DNA of 64,000 nucleotides from Nocardioidaceae bacterium (lineage in GTDB: Bacteria > Actinomycetota > Actinomycetes > Propionibacteriales > Nocardioidaceae): contig JAURVT010000010.1 in the NCBI GenBank assembly GCA_030655315.1, positions 62,001 through 126,000 of the forward strand, written 5' to 3'. The notes under the pieces are model-generated. The model was not told the DNA's origin. It made no database searches and worked only from the letters and a program-made list of their open reading frames with translations. The stretch's first letter is position 1. The number at the start of each line of letters is the position of its first letter. This document shows positions 17,556 to 25,952 of this stretch, piece after piece. Made by a program: the position numbers and the translations under genes.

Positions 17556-19652
17556 GTGACAGACACCACCACCCTCGGCGACTCCGCCGACGCCGCACCC
17601 GCATCCGCGCCGCGCCGCCGTGCCGCCGGCCTGAGCGGCAAGGTGCTCGCCGAGCTGCAGCAGATCGCCGGCGAGCTCGGTATCTCCGGCACCGCCAAGA
17701 TGCGCAAGGGCGCGCTGATCGAGGCGATCAAGCAGGCGCAGGGAGGCGGCACCGCCGCACCCGCCACCACCGCACCGGCCACCACCGCCAGGAAGTCGGC
17801 GTCCAAGGCCCCCGCCGCCGCCACGCTGCCCGGCACCGACACGCCCGCCCCCGACTCGGCGCCCGCGCCGGAGGCCGTGCGCGAGCCCGAGCGCCAGGAG
17901 CCGCCGCGCACCGAGCAGCCCGCCGAGGCGCGTGCCGACCGGGCCTCGACCCGTGACCGGTCCGTCCCGGACCGCGCCCCCCAGGAGCGCGACGGCGGCC
18001 AGGACGACGGCCGGAACGACGCCCGTCGGTCCGACGGCCGGGCCGACCAGGGCCGCAAGAGCGCCGACCAGCCCGACCGCTCCGCTCAGGACAAGCAGGC
18101 CGCGCGCACCGACGACAAGCGCGGTGACGACAAGCGCACCGATGACAAGCGCGGTGACGACAAGGCCGAGGCCCAGAAGTCAGGCCGCAACGACCGCGGC
18201 AGCGAGAACCGTGCGAACGAGAACCGCGGCAACGAGAACCGCGGTAACGAGAACCGTGCGAACGAGAACCGCGGCAACGAGAACCGCGGCAACGAGAACC
18301 GCGGCAACGACGACCGCGGGCAGGACGACGGCTGGGACGACGAGGGCGGCGGACGACGTCGCAACCGCAACCGCAACCGCAACCGCAACCGCGACCGGGC
18401 CGGCGGCCCCGCCGGCACGGCCTCCGCAGGCAACGGCAACGGCGGGGGCAACGACCGCGGTCGTGACCGCGGCCCCGAGAGCGAGCCCACGGTGAGCGAG
18501 GACGACGTCCTCATCCCCGCGGCCGGCATCCTCGACATCCTCGACAACTACGCCTTCGTGCGGACCAGCGGCTACCTGCCCGGCCCGAACGACGTCTACG
18601 TGTCGCTGTCGATGGTGCGCAAGTGGGGGCTCCGTCGCGGCGACGCCGTCGTCGGCCAGGTGCGCCAGACCCGTGAGGGCGAGCGCAAGGAGAAGTTCAA
18701 CCCGCTCGTCAAGATCGAGTCGGTCAACGGGATGAGCATCGACGAGGCCCGCAAGCGGGTCGAGTTCTCCAAGCTCACCCCGCTGTACCCCTCGGAGCGA
18801 CTGCGTCTCGAGACCGAGCAGACCGGCATGACCGGCCGCATCATCGACATCGTCTCGCCGATCGGCAAGGGCCAGCGCGGCCTGATCGTCTCGCCGCCCA
18901 AGGCGGGCAAGACGATGGTCATGCAGGGCATCGCCAACGCGATCTCGGTCAACAACCCCGAGTGCCACCTGATGATCGTCCTGGTCGACGAGCGTCCCGA
19001 GGAGGTCACCGACTTCCAGCGGACCGTCAAGGGTGAGGTCATCGCGTCGACGTTCGACCGGCCGGCCACCGACCACACCACCATCGCCGAGCTCGCGATC
19101 GAGCGCGCCAAGCGTCTGGTCGAGCTCGGCCACGACGTCGTGGTCCTGCTCGACGGCATCACCCGTCTCGGCCGTGCCTACAACCTGTCGGCACCGGCCA
19201 GCGGGCGCATCCTGTCCGGCGGCGTCGACTCCGCGGCGCTGTACCCGCCGAAGAAGTTCTTCGGGGCCGCCCGCAACATCGAGGACGGCGGCTCGCTCAC
19301 CATCCTCGCCACGGCGCTCGTCGAGACCGGGTCGCGGATGGACGAGGTGATCTTCGAGGAGTTCAAGGGCACCGGCAACATGGAGCTCCGCCTGCGGCGC
19401 GAGTTCGCCGACAAGCGGATCTTCCCCGCCATCGACGTCGTCGGCTCCGGAACCCGCCGTGAGGAGCTGCTCATGGGCAAGGACGAGCTCGCCGTCGTCT
19501 GGAAGCTGCGCCGGCTGCTGTCCAGCCTCGAGGGCCAGCAGGGCCTCGAGCTGATGATCGAGCGGCTGAGGAAGACCCAGAGCAACGGCGAGTTCCTCCT
19601 GCAGGTCCAGAAGACGACGCCGACCAGCGGCGCCGTCGCCGACCTCGACTGA
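17556..19652 (+). CDS. rho: Transcription termination factor Rho with long disordered insert
   Basis: Hexameric RNA helicase that ends transcription; 698 residues against about 420 in E. coli. The RHO_N helices (LAELQQIAGELGISGTAKMR) occupy residues 25-65. Residues 70-300 are a hydrophilic insert dominated by Arg, Asn, Asp, Gly and Glu, with repeats such as ENRGN, DDKRG and RNRN. The cold-shock RNA-binding domain begins near 310 (GILDILDNYAFVRTSGYLPG), Walker A is SPPKAGKTM near 450, Walker B VVLLDGITRLGRAYN near 530, and the R- and Q-loops follow. Such inserts are typical of high-GC actinobacteria and widen RNA binding. The GTG start has GGAAGGAC before it. Confidence 0.97.
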   Translation: MTDTTTLGDSADAAPASAPRRRAAGLSGKVLAELQQIAGELGISGTAKMRKGALIEAIKQAQGGGTAAPATTAPATTARKSASKAPAAATLPGTDTPAPDSAPAPEAVREPERQEPPRTEQPAEARADRASTRDRSVPDRAPQERDGGQDDGRNDARRSDGRADQGRKSADQPDRSAQDKQAARTDDKRGDDKRTDDKRGDDKAEAQKSGRNDRGSENRANENRGNENRGNENRANENRGNENRGNENRGNDDRGQDDGWDDEGGGRRRNRNRNRNRNRDRAGGPAGTASAGNGNGGGNDRGRDRGPESEPTVSEDDVLIPAAGILDILDNYAFVRTSGYLPGPNDVYVSLSMVRKWGLRRGDAVVGQVRQTREGERKEKFNPLVKIESVNGMSIDEARKRVEFSKLTPLYPSERLRLETEQTGMTGRIIDIVSPIGKGQRGLIVSPPKAGKTMVMQGIANAISVNNPECHLMIVLVDERPEEVTDFQRTVKGEVIASTFDRPATDHTTIAELAIERAKRLVELGHDVVVLLDGITRLGRAYNLSAPASGRILSGGVDSAALYPPKKFFGAARNIEDGGSLTILATALVETGSRMDEVIFEEFKGTGNMELRLRREFADKRIFPAIDVVGSGTRREELLMGKDELAVVWKLRRLLSSLEGQQGLELMIERLRKTQSNGEFLLQVQKTTPTSGAVADLD
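18204..18308 (+). repeat. Seven tandem 15-bp repeats inside rho
   Basis: Seven back-to-back 15-mers of the form GAGAACCGCGGCAAC (variants with CGTGCG or GGTAAC) encode ENRGN/ENRAN units. A shorter DDKRG repeat lies upstream (18109-18162) and a CGCAAC hexamer run downstream (18360-18390). They make this stretch prone to length change by slippage. Confidence 0.9.
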
Positions 19653-19735
19653 CCCTCGGGACCATCCAGCGGCCGCTCGGCGTCGAACAGGCACCGAGCG
19701 GCCCGTCCGTCCGCACCCCACCGCCAGGAGCTCCC

Positions 19736-20218
19736 ATGACCACCGCCTTCGACTTCGAGGCCCGCACCATCGACGGCACCGAGCAGGCGCTCGCGGACTA
19801 CCGCGGCAGCGTCCTGCTCGTCGTCAACACCGCCTCGCAGTGCGGCTTCACGCCCCAGTACCAGGGCCTGGAGGAGCTGTACCGCGCCTACGCCGGCCGC
19901 GGCTTCGCCGTGCTCGGGTTCCCGAGCGACCAGTTCGGCAACCAGGAGCCCGGTGACGAGGAGGAGATCAAGACGTTCTGCTCCACCACCTACGACGTCA
20001 CCTTCCCGATGTTCTCCAAGGTCGACGTCAACGGCGACGACGCCCACCCCCTCTTCGCCTGGCTCCGCGGTGAGAAGTCGGGCCTGCTCGGCGGCAAGAT
20101 CAAGTGGAACTTCACCAAGTTCCTCGTCGACCCCGAGGGCAACGTCGTCAAGCGCTACGGCTCCACCACCAAGCCCGAGAAGATCGCCTCGGACATCGAG
20201 GCCCTCCTTCCCCGCTGA
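19736..20218 (+). CDS. Glutathione peroxidase family thiol peroxidase
   Basis: Thioredoxin-fold peroxidase of 160 residues. The peroxidatic cysteine C36 is in NTASQCGFTPQYQGLE, the conserved FPSDQFGNQEPG follows, a possible resolving cysteine lies near residue 82 (IKTFCSTTYDVTFPMF), and WNFTKFLVD carries the Trp-Asn of the catalytic tetrad. It uses Cys, not selenocysteine. In actinobacteria, which lack glutathione, such enzymes are thought to use thioredoxin. It lies alone between rho and rpmE with AGGAG 6 nt before its ATG. Confidence 0.93.
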   Translation: MTTAFDFEARTIDGTEQALADYRGSVLLVVNTASQCGFTPQYQGLEELYRAYAGRGFAVLGFPSDQFGNQEPGDEEEIKTFCSTTYDVTFPMFSKVDVNGDDAHPLFAWLRGEKSGLLGGKIKWNFTKFLVDPEGNVVKRYGSTTKPEKIASDIEALLPR

Positions 20219-20337
20219 CGCCCGGCTTCGCTCGTCGGCCCGGCCAGCCGGGCGCCCGCGGCCTGGGGGAATGGGGCCGGGCGGGTTCGCGTTGTGAGGA
20301 GAGTAGATGGCAGAATGTTCGAGGCTCTGGTTCACGG

Positions 20338-20352
20338 CCCACCGTCGGTGGG
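20338..20352. promoter_or_regulatory. Perfect 15-bp palindrome in the rpmE leader
   Basis: CCCACCGTCGGTGGG is a perfect palindrome 35 nt before the rpmE start. It could be an RNA hairpin used in ribosomal-protein feedback or an operator. The gap 20219-20386 also holds a GC-rich stretch at 20220-20275 faintly like the family-2 repeats. Confidence 0.4.
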
Positions 20353-20386
20353 ACGACCCAGCGGCCGACACCGAGAGGACACACGC

Positions 20387-20599
20387 ATGAAGAACGGCAT
20401 CCACCCCACGTACGTCGACACCCAGGTCACCTGCACCTGCGGCAACACGTTCACCACCAAGAGCACCTCGACCTCGGGCAGCATCCGCTCCGACGTCTGC
20501 TCGGCCTGCCACCCGTTCTACACGGGCAAGCAGAAGATCCTCGACACCGGCGGCCGCGTCGCCCGCTTCGAGAAGCGCTACGCCAAGGCTGCCAAGTAG
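20387..20599 (+). CDS. rpmE: 50S ribosomal protein L31
   Basis: Seventy residues. It is the zinc-binding (C+) form: C16 and C18 in VTCTCGNTF and C38-C41 in [15 protein letters not shown] make the four-cysteine site, so it would be the form used under zinc sufficiency. GAGAGGA lies before the ATG. It is followed after 91 bp by prfA, an order widespread in bacteria. Confidence 0.97.
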   Translation: MKNGIHPTYVDTQVTCTCGNTFTTKSTSTSGSIRSDVCSACHPFYTGKQKILDTGGRVARFEKRYAKAAK

Positions 20600-20690
20600 C
20601 AGTCCCACGACGCCGGTCCGCGGGGACGACCCCGACGGACCGGCGTCGTCGCACGTCCGGACGAGGGACCAGCAGCGGAGGGGGAGCGCG

Positions 20691-21773
20691 GTGTTCGAGG
20701 CAGTCGAGACGCTGATCGCCGAGCACGAGGACCTCGAGTCGCAGATGGGCGACCCGGCGACGCACACCGACCCGGCCCTGGCCAAGCGGCTCGGGCAGCG
20801 CTACGCCGAGCTCACCGCCGTCGTGCGCACCTACCGCGACTGGCAGCAGGTCCGCGAGGACCTCGGAGCGGCCCGCGAGCTGGCGGCCGACGACGAGTCG
20901 TTCGCGGACGAGGCCGTCACCCTGGCCGCCCGCGAGGACGAGGTCGTGGAGCGCCTGCGGCGGCTGCTGGTGCCGCGCGACGCCGTCGACTCCAAGGACG
21001 CGCTGCTCGAGATCAAGGCCGGCGAGGGCGGCGAGGAGTCCGCGCTGTTCGCCGGCGACCTGCTGCGGATGTACCTGCGGTTCGCCGAGCAGCACGCCTG
21101 GCGCACCGAGGTGCTCGACGCCACCGAGTCCGACCTCGGCGGCTACAAGTCCGTCACCGTGGCCGTCAAGGCCAAGGGCACGCCCGAGCCCGGCGAGGCC
21201 CCGTTCGCGCAGCTGCGGTTCGAGGGCGGGGTCCACCGCGTCCAGCGGGTGCCCGTCACCGAGTCCCAGGGGCGCATCCACACCTCCGCGGCAGGCGTGC
21301 TGGTGATGCCCGAGGCGGAGTCCGTCGACGTCGAGGTCCACGACAAGGACCTGCGCATCGACGTCTACCGCTCGTCGGGGCCCGGCGGCCAGAGCGTCAA
21401 CACCACGGACTCGGCCGTCCGCATCACCCACGTGCCCACCGGCATCGTCGCGAGCTGCCAGAACGAGAAGAGCCAGCTGCAGAACAAGGAGCAGGCGATG
21501 CGGATCCTGCGTGCGCGCCTGCTGACGGCCGCCCAGGAGGCCGCCGACGCCGAGGCGTCCGACGCGCGACGCTCGCAGGTCCGCACCGTCGACCGCTCCG
21601 AGCGCATCCGCACCTACAACTACCCCGAGAACCGCATCTCGGACCACCGCACCGGCTACAAGGCGTACAACCTCGACACCGTGATGGACGGCGCGCTCGG
21701 CCCGGTCGTCGCCTCCTGCGTCGAGGCCGATCTCGAGCACCGACTCGCGCAGGTCGAGGCGGGCCGGGCGTGA
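20691..21773 (+). CDS. prfA: Peptide chain release factor 1
   Basis: Recognises UAA and UAG and triggers peptide release; 360 residues. The codon-reading tripeptide PVT is in [19 protein letters not shown] near residue 186, which identifies RF1 rather than RF2, and the catalytic GGQ in [20 protein letters not shown] near 230. GGAGGGGGAGCGC precedes the GTG start. Its stop overlaps prmC, whose product methylates this GGQ glutamine. Confidence 0.97.
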   Translation: MFEAVETLIAEHEDLESQMGDPATHTDPALAKRLGQRYAELTAVVRTYRDWQQVREDLGAARELAADDESFADEAVTLAAREDEVVERLRRLLVPRDAVDSKDALLEIKAGEGGEESALFAGDLLRMYLRFAEQHAWRTEVLDATESDLGGYKSVTVAVKAKGTPEPGEAPFAQLRFEGGVHRVQRVPVTESQGRIHTSAAGVLVMPEAESVDVEVHDKDLRIDVYRSSGPGGQSVNTTDSAVRITHVPTGIVASCQNEKSQLQNKEQAMRILRARLLTAAQEAADAEASDARRSQVRTVDRSERIRTYNYPENRISDHRTGYKAYNLDTVMDGALGPVVASCVEADLEHRLAQVEAGRA

Positions 21774-22624
21774 CCCCGGGCTCGTCGTCGCGGCGCGCCC
21801 TGCTCGCGACCGCGTCCGACCTCCTCGAGGCGGCCGGCGTGGCCTCGCCCCGCCACGACGCCGAGGCGCTGCTCGCCCACGTCACCGGTCGGGCGCGCCT
21901 CGCCCCGGCCGCCGACGACGTCGACGCGGACGACGCCGGGCGCTTCGAGACGCTGGTGGGCCGCCGTGCGGCCCGGGAGCCCCTGCAGCACCTCACCGGG
22001 TCGGCCGCGTTCCGCTACCTCGAGCTCGAGGTGGGGCCCGGGGTCTTCGTGCCGCGGCCCGAGACCGAGAGCCTCGCGGGCTGGGCGGTCGACCTCCTGA
22101 TGGACTCGGCGCTCGCCGCGCCGGTGGTCGTCGACCTGTGCACCGGCTCCGGCGCGATGGCGGCCGCGATCGCGCAGGAGGTCGAGCACGCGCGGGTGCA
22201 CGCCGTCGAGCTCGATCCCGCGGCCCACGCGTACGCCGAGCGCAACCTCCGCGGCTCCGGCGTCGACCTCCGTCTCGGCGACATGGCCGACGCGTTCGGC
22301 GACCTCGACGGCACCGTCGACGTCGTCGTGGTCAACCCGCCGTACATCCCCCTGGAGGCCTGGGAGAGCGTCGAGGCCGAGGTGCGCGACCACGACCCGG
22401 CTCTCGCGCTGTGGTCGGGCCAGGACGGCCTGGACGCCACGCGCGTGCTCGAGCAGGTGGCCGCGCGCCTGCTTCGCCCCGGCGGGCACGTCGGCAGCGA
22501 GCATGCCGACGTCCAGGGCGAGAGCGTGCCGCAGGTGTTCGCCGCGACCGGTCGCTGGAGCGACGTCCGCGACCACCCCGACCTCGCCGGCCGCTCCCGC
22601 TTCACCACCGCCGTCCGCCGCTGA
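21770..22624 (+). CDS. prmC: Release-factor glutamine N5-methyltransferase
   Basis: Methylates the GGQ glutamine of release factors. 284 residues: a helical N-domain (about 1-85), then the SAM-binding [19 protein letters not shown] near residue 120 and the amide-specific [13 protein letters not shown] near 185. GTG start in a 4-bp overlap with prfA. It ends before a long palindrome facing the PTS gene. Confidence 0.95.
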   Translation: MTPGSSSRRALLATASDLLEAAGVASPRHDAEALLAHVTGRARLAPAADDVDADDAGRFETLVGRRAAREPLQHLTGSAAFRYLELEVGPGVFVPRPETESLAGWAVDLLMDSALAAPVVVDLCTGSGAMAAAIAQEVEHARVHAVELDPAAHAYAERNLRGSGVDLRLGDMADAFGDLDGTVDVVVVNPPYIPLEAWESVEAEVRDHDPALALWSGQDGLDATRVLEQVAARLLRPGGHVGSEHADVQGESVPQVFAATGRWSDVRDHPDLAGRSRFTTAVRR

Positions 22625-22640
22625 CCCGCCCTCGCGAGCG

Positions 22641-22703
22641 CGTCGACTTCCGCGTCATCGTGGGTCGAGCCGCCGTCGACTCCCGATGGCTCGGAAGTCG
22701 ACG
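22641..22703. terminator. Long palindrome between convergent prmC and PTS gene
   Basis: CGTCGACTTCCG (22641-22652) and CGGAAGTCGACG (22692-22703) are exact reverse complements. Between them GGGTCGA and TCGACTCCC can extend an inner stem. It lies in the 107-bp gap between convergent genes and probably ends transcription from both sides. Confidence 0.65.
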
Positions 22704-22731
22704 ACGGCTCGTGGGTGTCGCGGGCGGTGCG

Positions 22732-24810
22732 TCAGGCGGCGACCGGGGTGCGCTCGGCCTCGGCGAGGACGGCGTCCTCGGCCTTGGTGCGGGTGAACTG
22801 CTTCAGCGCGGTCACCATGACGGCGCTGACCAGGGTGCCGACGACGAGGGCCAGCAGGAAGGGCAGCACGCCGCCGATCGCGAAGATCACGAAGATGCCG
22901 CCGTGCGGGGCGATCAGCGTGGCGCCGGCGCCCATGACGATGCCGCCGCACACGGCCGAGCCGACCATCATCGAGGGGATGACGCGCAGCGGGTCGGCCG
23001 CGGCGAAGGGGATCGTGCCCTCGGTGATGAACGAGGCGCCGAGCAGCCAGGCGGCCTTGCCGTTCTCGCGCTCCTCCTCGGTGTAGAGCTTCGGGCGCAG
23101 TGCGGTCGAGAGCGCCATCGCCAGCGGGGGCGTCATGCCGGCGGCCATCACCGCGGCCATGATCTTGAGCTGCGTCGCGTCGCCGCTGGCGATCGCGGCG
23201 GCCGTCAGGCCGGTGGTGGCGAAGACGTAGGCCGCCTTGTTGACCGGTCCGCCGAGGTCGAAGGCCATCATCGCGCCGAGGATCAGGCCGAGGAGCACGA
23301 CCGACGAGCCGGACAGGCCGTTGAGCCAGTCGGTGAGACCGGTCTGGATGCTGGCGATCGGCTTGCCGAGGACGAGCAGCATGATCAGGCCGGAGATCAG
23401 CGTCGCGAGCAGCGGGATGATCACGACCGGCATCAGGCCGGCCAGCCAGCGGGGGACGGCCGGCTTGGAGATGTAGAGAGCGACGGCGCCGGCGAGGAGA
23501 CCGCCGACGATGCCGCCGAGGAAGCCCGCGCCGATCTGGCCGCTGAGGAAGCCCATGACGAAGCCGGGGGCGATGCCCGGACGGTCGGCGATCGCGTAGG
23601 CGATGTAGCCCGCGAGCGCCGGCACGAGGAAGCCGAAGGCCCAGCCGCCCAGCATGAAGAGCAGGGCGCCGATGTAGGTGAGGAACCCGCTGCCGAGCAG
23701 GGCGTGGGCGGTGGGGTCGGGGAGGTTGGTGAGCGAGTTGTTCGCGAGGATGCCGGCGGCCTGGTTGGCCGCGTCACCGGCGGCCGGGGCGAGCGCCATC
23801 TCGTAGCCGCCCAGCAGGAAGCCGAGGGCGATGAGCAGACCGCCCGCGGCGACGAACGGGATCATGTAGCTGACGCCGGTGAGCAGGTAGCGCTTGAGGC
23901 GGCTGCCGAACCCACCGCCCGCGGCGGCGGCCGACGAGCTCGAGCCGGACCCCTGGCCGCCCGCGGCCACCTTGGCCGAGGACGGGTCGTCGGCGGCGGC
24001 GAGCGCCTCGGTGACCATGACGTCGGGCTCGTTGATGGCCCGCTTGACGCCCGACTCGATGACGGGCTTGCCGGCGAAGCGGCCCTTGTCGCGCACGCCC
24101 ACGTCCGTGGCGAAGATGACGGCGTCCGCCGCGGCGATGACCGACGGGTCGAGCGGCTTGGAGCCCGAGGACCCCTGCGTCTCGACCACGAGGTCGACGC
24201 CCATCCGACGGCCGGCCTGCACCAGCGAGTCGGCGGCCATGTAGGTGTGCGCGATGCCGGTGGGGCACGCGGTGACGGCGACGACGCGGCGCTGGGCCGC
24301 GGGGGCGGCGGACGTCTCGGCGGGTGCGGCCGGGGCGGCAGCGGTGGCGGGCGCCTCGGCCGGGGCGACGGCCTCCTCGACGAGCCGGACGACCTCGGCG
24401 GGGTCCTGCGCGGCGCGGAGCGCGGCGGTGAACTCGGGGCGCACCAGCGAGCGCGCGAGCGACGACAGGAGCGTCAGGTGCTCGGCCCCGCCGCCCTCGG
24501 GGGCCGCGATCATGAAGACCAGGTCGGCCGGGCCGTCCGGTGCGCCGAAGTCGGCCTTCGGCGACAGCCGGGCGAACGCCACGGTGGGCTCGGTGACCGA
24601 CGCGGAGCGGCAGTGGGGGATGGCGATGCCGCCGGGGAGGCCGGTGGCGGACGTCGCCTCGCGGGCCAGCGCGTCGGCGGCGAGGGAGGCACCCTCGGTG
24701 GCGCGACCCGCCTCGCTGACGCGACGCGCCAGCTCGGGGATCACGGACTGGGCGTCGGCGCCGAGATCGGCGTCGAGGCTCACCAGGTCGGGGAGGAGCA
24801 GCTGGGACAT
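22732..24810 (-). CDS. fruA: PTS fructose-type permease, subunits IIA-IIB-IIC fused
   Basis: Phosphotransferase-system sugar permease of 692 residues, probably for fructose, giving fructose 1-phosphate inside. EIIA (1-145) has the phospho-histidine in GGIAIPHCRSASV near 66; EIIB begins near 170 with the phospho-cysteine in VVAVTACPTGIAHTYMAAD; EIIC from about 310 has some ten membrane segments. An Ala/Glu/Pro linker joins A and B. Usually fruK and a DeoR-type regulator accompany it; neither is here, and EI/HPr must be supplied from elsewhere. Its promoter region is the most AT-rich stretch in the window. Fructose specificity is inferred from domain order. Confidence 0.93.
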   Translation of the reverse strand: MSQLLLPDLVSLDADLGADAQSVIPELARRVSEAGRATEGASLAADALAREATSATGLPGGIAIPHCRSASVTEPTVAFARLSPKADFGAPDGPADLVFMIAAPEGGGAEHLTLLSSLARSLVRPEFTAALRAAQDPAEVVRLVEEAVAPAEAPATAAAPAAPAETSAAPAAQRRVVAVTACPTGIAHTYMAADSLVQAGRRMGVDLVVETQGSSGSKPLDPSVIAAADAVIFATDVGVRDKGRFAGKPVIESGVKRAINEPDVMVTEALAAADDPSSAKVAAGGQGSGSSSSAAAAGGGFGSRLKRYLLTGVSYMIPFVAAGGLLIALGFLLGGYEMALAPAAGDAANQAAGILANNSLTNLPDPTAHALLGSGFLTYIGALLFMLGGWAFGFLVPALAGYIAYAIADRPGIAPGFVMGFLSGQIGAGFLGGIVGGLLAGAVALYISKPAVPRWLAGLMPVVIIPLLATLISGLIMLLVLGKPIASIQTGLTDWLNGLSGSSVVLLGLILGAMMAFDLGGPVNKAAYVFATTGLTAAAIASGDATQLKIMAAVMAAGMTPPLAMALSTALRPKLYTEEERENGKAAWLLGASFITEGTIPFAAADPLRVIPSMMVGSAVCGGIVMGAGATLIAPHGGIFVIFAIGGVLPFLLALVVGTLVSAVMVTALKQFTRTKAEDAVLAEAERTPVAA

Positions 24811-24937
24811 GACGAGGGTTTCCTTCGCGGAGGTCGCGCGTGGCGCAGGGGCTGAGGTGGCACCGAGATGCCGAGGTGAGGCTGTGGTGTGCGGGCGAGG
24901 CTGTGGATTTATGTGGAAGTGATGTGAGATTGCTCTT

Positions 24938-24966
24938 GTTTTACGCCCCCGTAATCATCAAGTCAA
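24938..24966 (-). promoter_or_regulatory. Promoter of the PTS gene in an AT-rich island
   Basis: On the minus strand TTGACT (24966-24961), a 17-bp spacer and TAAAAC (24943-24938) form a good -35/-10 pair, unusual here because clear -35 boxes are rare. Downstream (24935-24900) come spaced CACAT/CCACA motifs (ATCTCACATCAC, TTCCACAT, ATCCACA) that could be direct-repeat operators of a DeoR-type FruR. The leader would be about 120 nt. The gap 24811-25094 otherwise shows nothing. Confidence 0.6.
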
Positions 24967-25094
24967 GAGTTTCGGGCAGATCTGACCGGTCCAGGTGTGA
25001 CGTGCGGCTCGTGAGCGGGGTCACCTCCGCGCGACACGCGGGCCCGGGTCGGCGCCGTCGGGTCGGCCAGGCCTGCGTGAGAGCATGGGCGGCT

Positions 25095-25949
25095 GTGAGC
25101 GAACGCTTCAGCTTGACCAGCGAGGACGAGGCCGACACCGGCCTGGACGCCGCCCGTGACGCGCTCGCGCGCGGCGAGCTCGTCGTCCTCCCCACCGACA
25201 CCGTCTACGGCCTGGCCGCGGACGCCTTCGAGCCGTCCGCGGTCGACCGGCTGCGCACGGCGAAGGGGCGGGGGAGGAGCATGCCGCCACCGGTCCTGGT
25301 GGCGTCGCCGACCACGCTCGACGCCCTCGCCACCGCCGTGCCGCTCTACGTGCGCGAGATGGTCGAGGAGCTGTGGCCCGGCCCGCTCACGCTCATCTGC
25401 AACCAGCAGCCGTCGCTCTCGTGGGACCTCGGCGACGCCCGTGACACGGTCGCGGTCCGGATGCCCGACCACCCGCACGCGCTCGCCCTGCTCAAGCAGA
25501 CCGGGCCGCTCGCGGTCAGCAGCGCCAACCTGACGGGCCAGCCGCCAGCGGACGACGTCGATGCCGCGCAGGACATGCTCGGCGACGCGGTGGCGGTGTA
25601 CCTCGACGGAGGTCCGGCCTCCGGCGGGCCCGCCTCCACCATCGTCGACGTCACTCGCGAGCCCCCGCGGATGCTGCGCGAGGGCTCGATCGACCTCGCG
25701 ACGCTGCGCCGCTTCCACCCCGACCTCGAGGACCCCGACGGCCAGGGCCCCGACGACGTCGACGAGGACGTCGACCCCGACGACGACGGGGACGACGCCG
25801 ACACCGGCTCGGACGCCCGCCCGACCGCCGCGGACGAGGTGCCCGACTGGCGCACCAACGACCTCGAGGACGAGGACGACGACGACGACGACGAGGACGA
25901 CGACGAGGACACCGCCCCGGCGGGTCCCGGACGGCCGGCGGGCTCCTGA
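25095..25949 (+). CDS. tsaC: L-threonylcarbamoyladenylate synthase (Sua5/YrdC) with acidic tail
   Basis: Makes threonylcarbamoyl-AMP for the t6A modification of ANN-decoding tRNAs. Residues 15-200 form the YrdC fold: LARGELVVLPTDTVYGLAAD, KGRGRSMPPPVLVAS, ELWPGPLTLI and GPLAVSSANLTGQPPADDV. Family members keep this order prfA-prmC-tsaC-wecA-atp in many actinobacteria. Odd: residues 215-284 are an almost wholly acidic, low-complexity tail with runs of six to seven aspartates. I chose GTG 25095; longer readings run into the AT-rich PTS promoter. wecA follows after 3 bp. Confidence 0.93.
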   Translation: MSERFSLTSEDEADTGLDAARDALARGELVVLPTDTVYGLAADAFEPSAVDRLRTAKGRGRSMPPPVLVASPTTLDALATAVPLYVREMVEELWPGPLTLICNQQPSLSWDLGDARDTVAVRMPDHPHALALLKQTGPLAVSSANLTGQPPADDVDAAQDMLGDAVAVYLDGGPASGGPASTIVDVTREPPRMLREGSIDLATLRRFHPDLEDPDGQGPDDVDEDVDPDDDGDDADTGSDARPTAADEVPDWRTNDLEDEDDDDDDEDDDEDTAPAGPGRPAGS

Positions 25950-25952
25950 TCC

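Noticed and set aside
18109-18390. Tandem repeats in rho as a possible CRISPR or non-coding repeat
   Set aside because: Units are contiguous, in frame, and encode a known type of Rho insert; no spacers.
20220-20275. A possible fifth family-2 repeat after the glutathione peroxidase gene
   Set aside because: Only GCTTCGCTCGTCG and CAGCCGGGCGCC resemble the family; order and length do not match well enough to count it.
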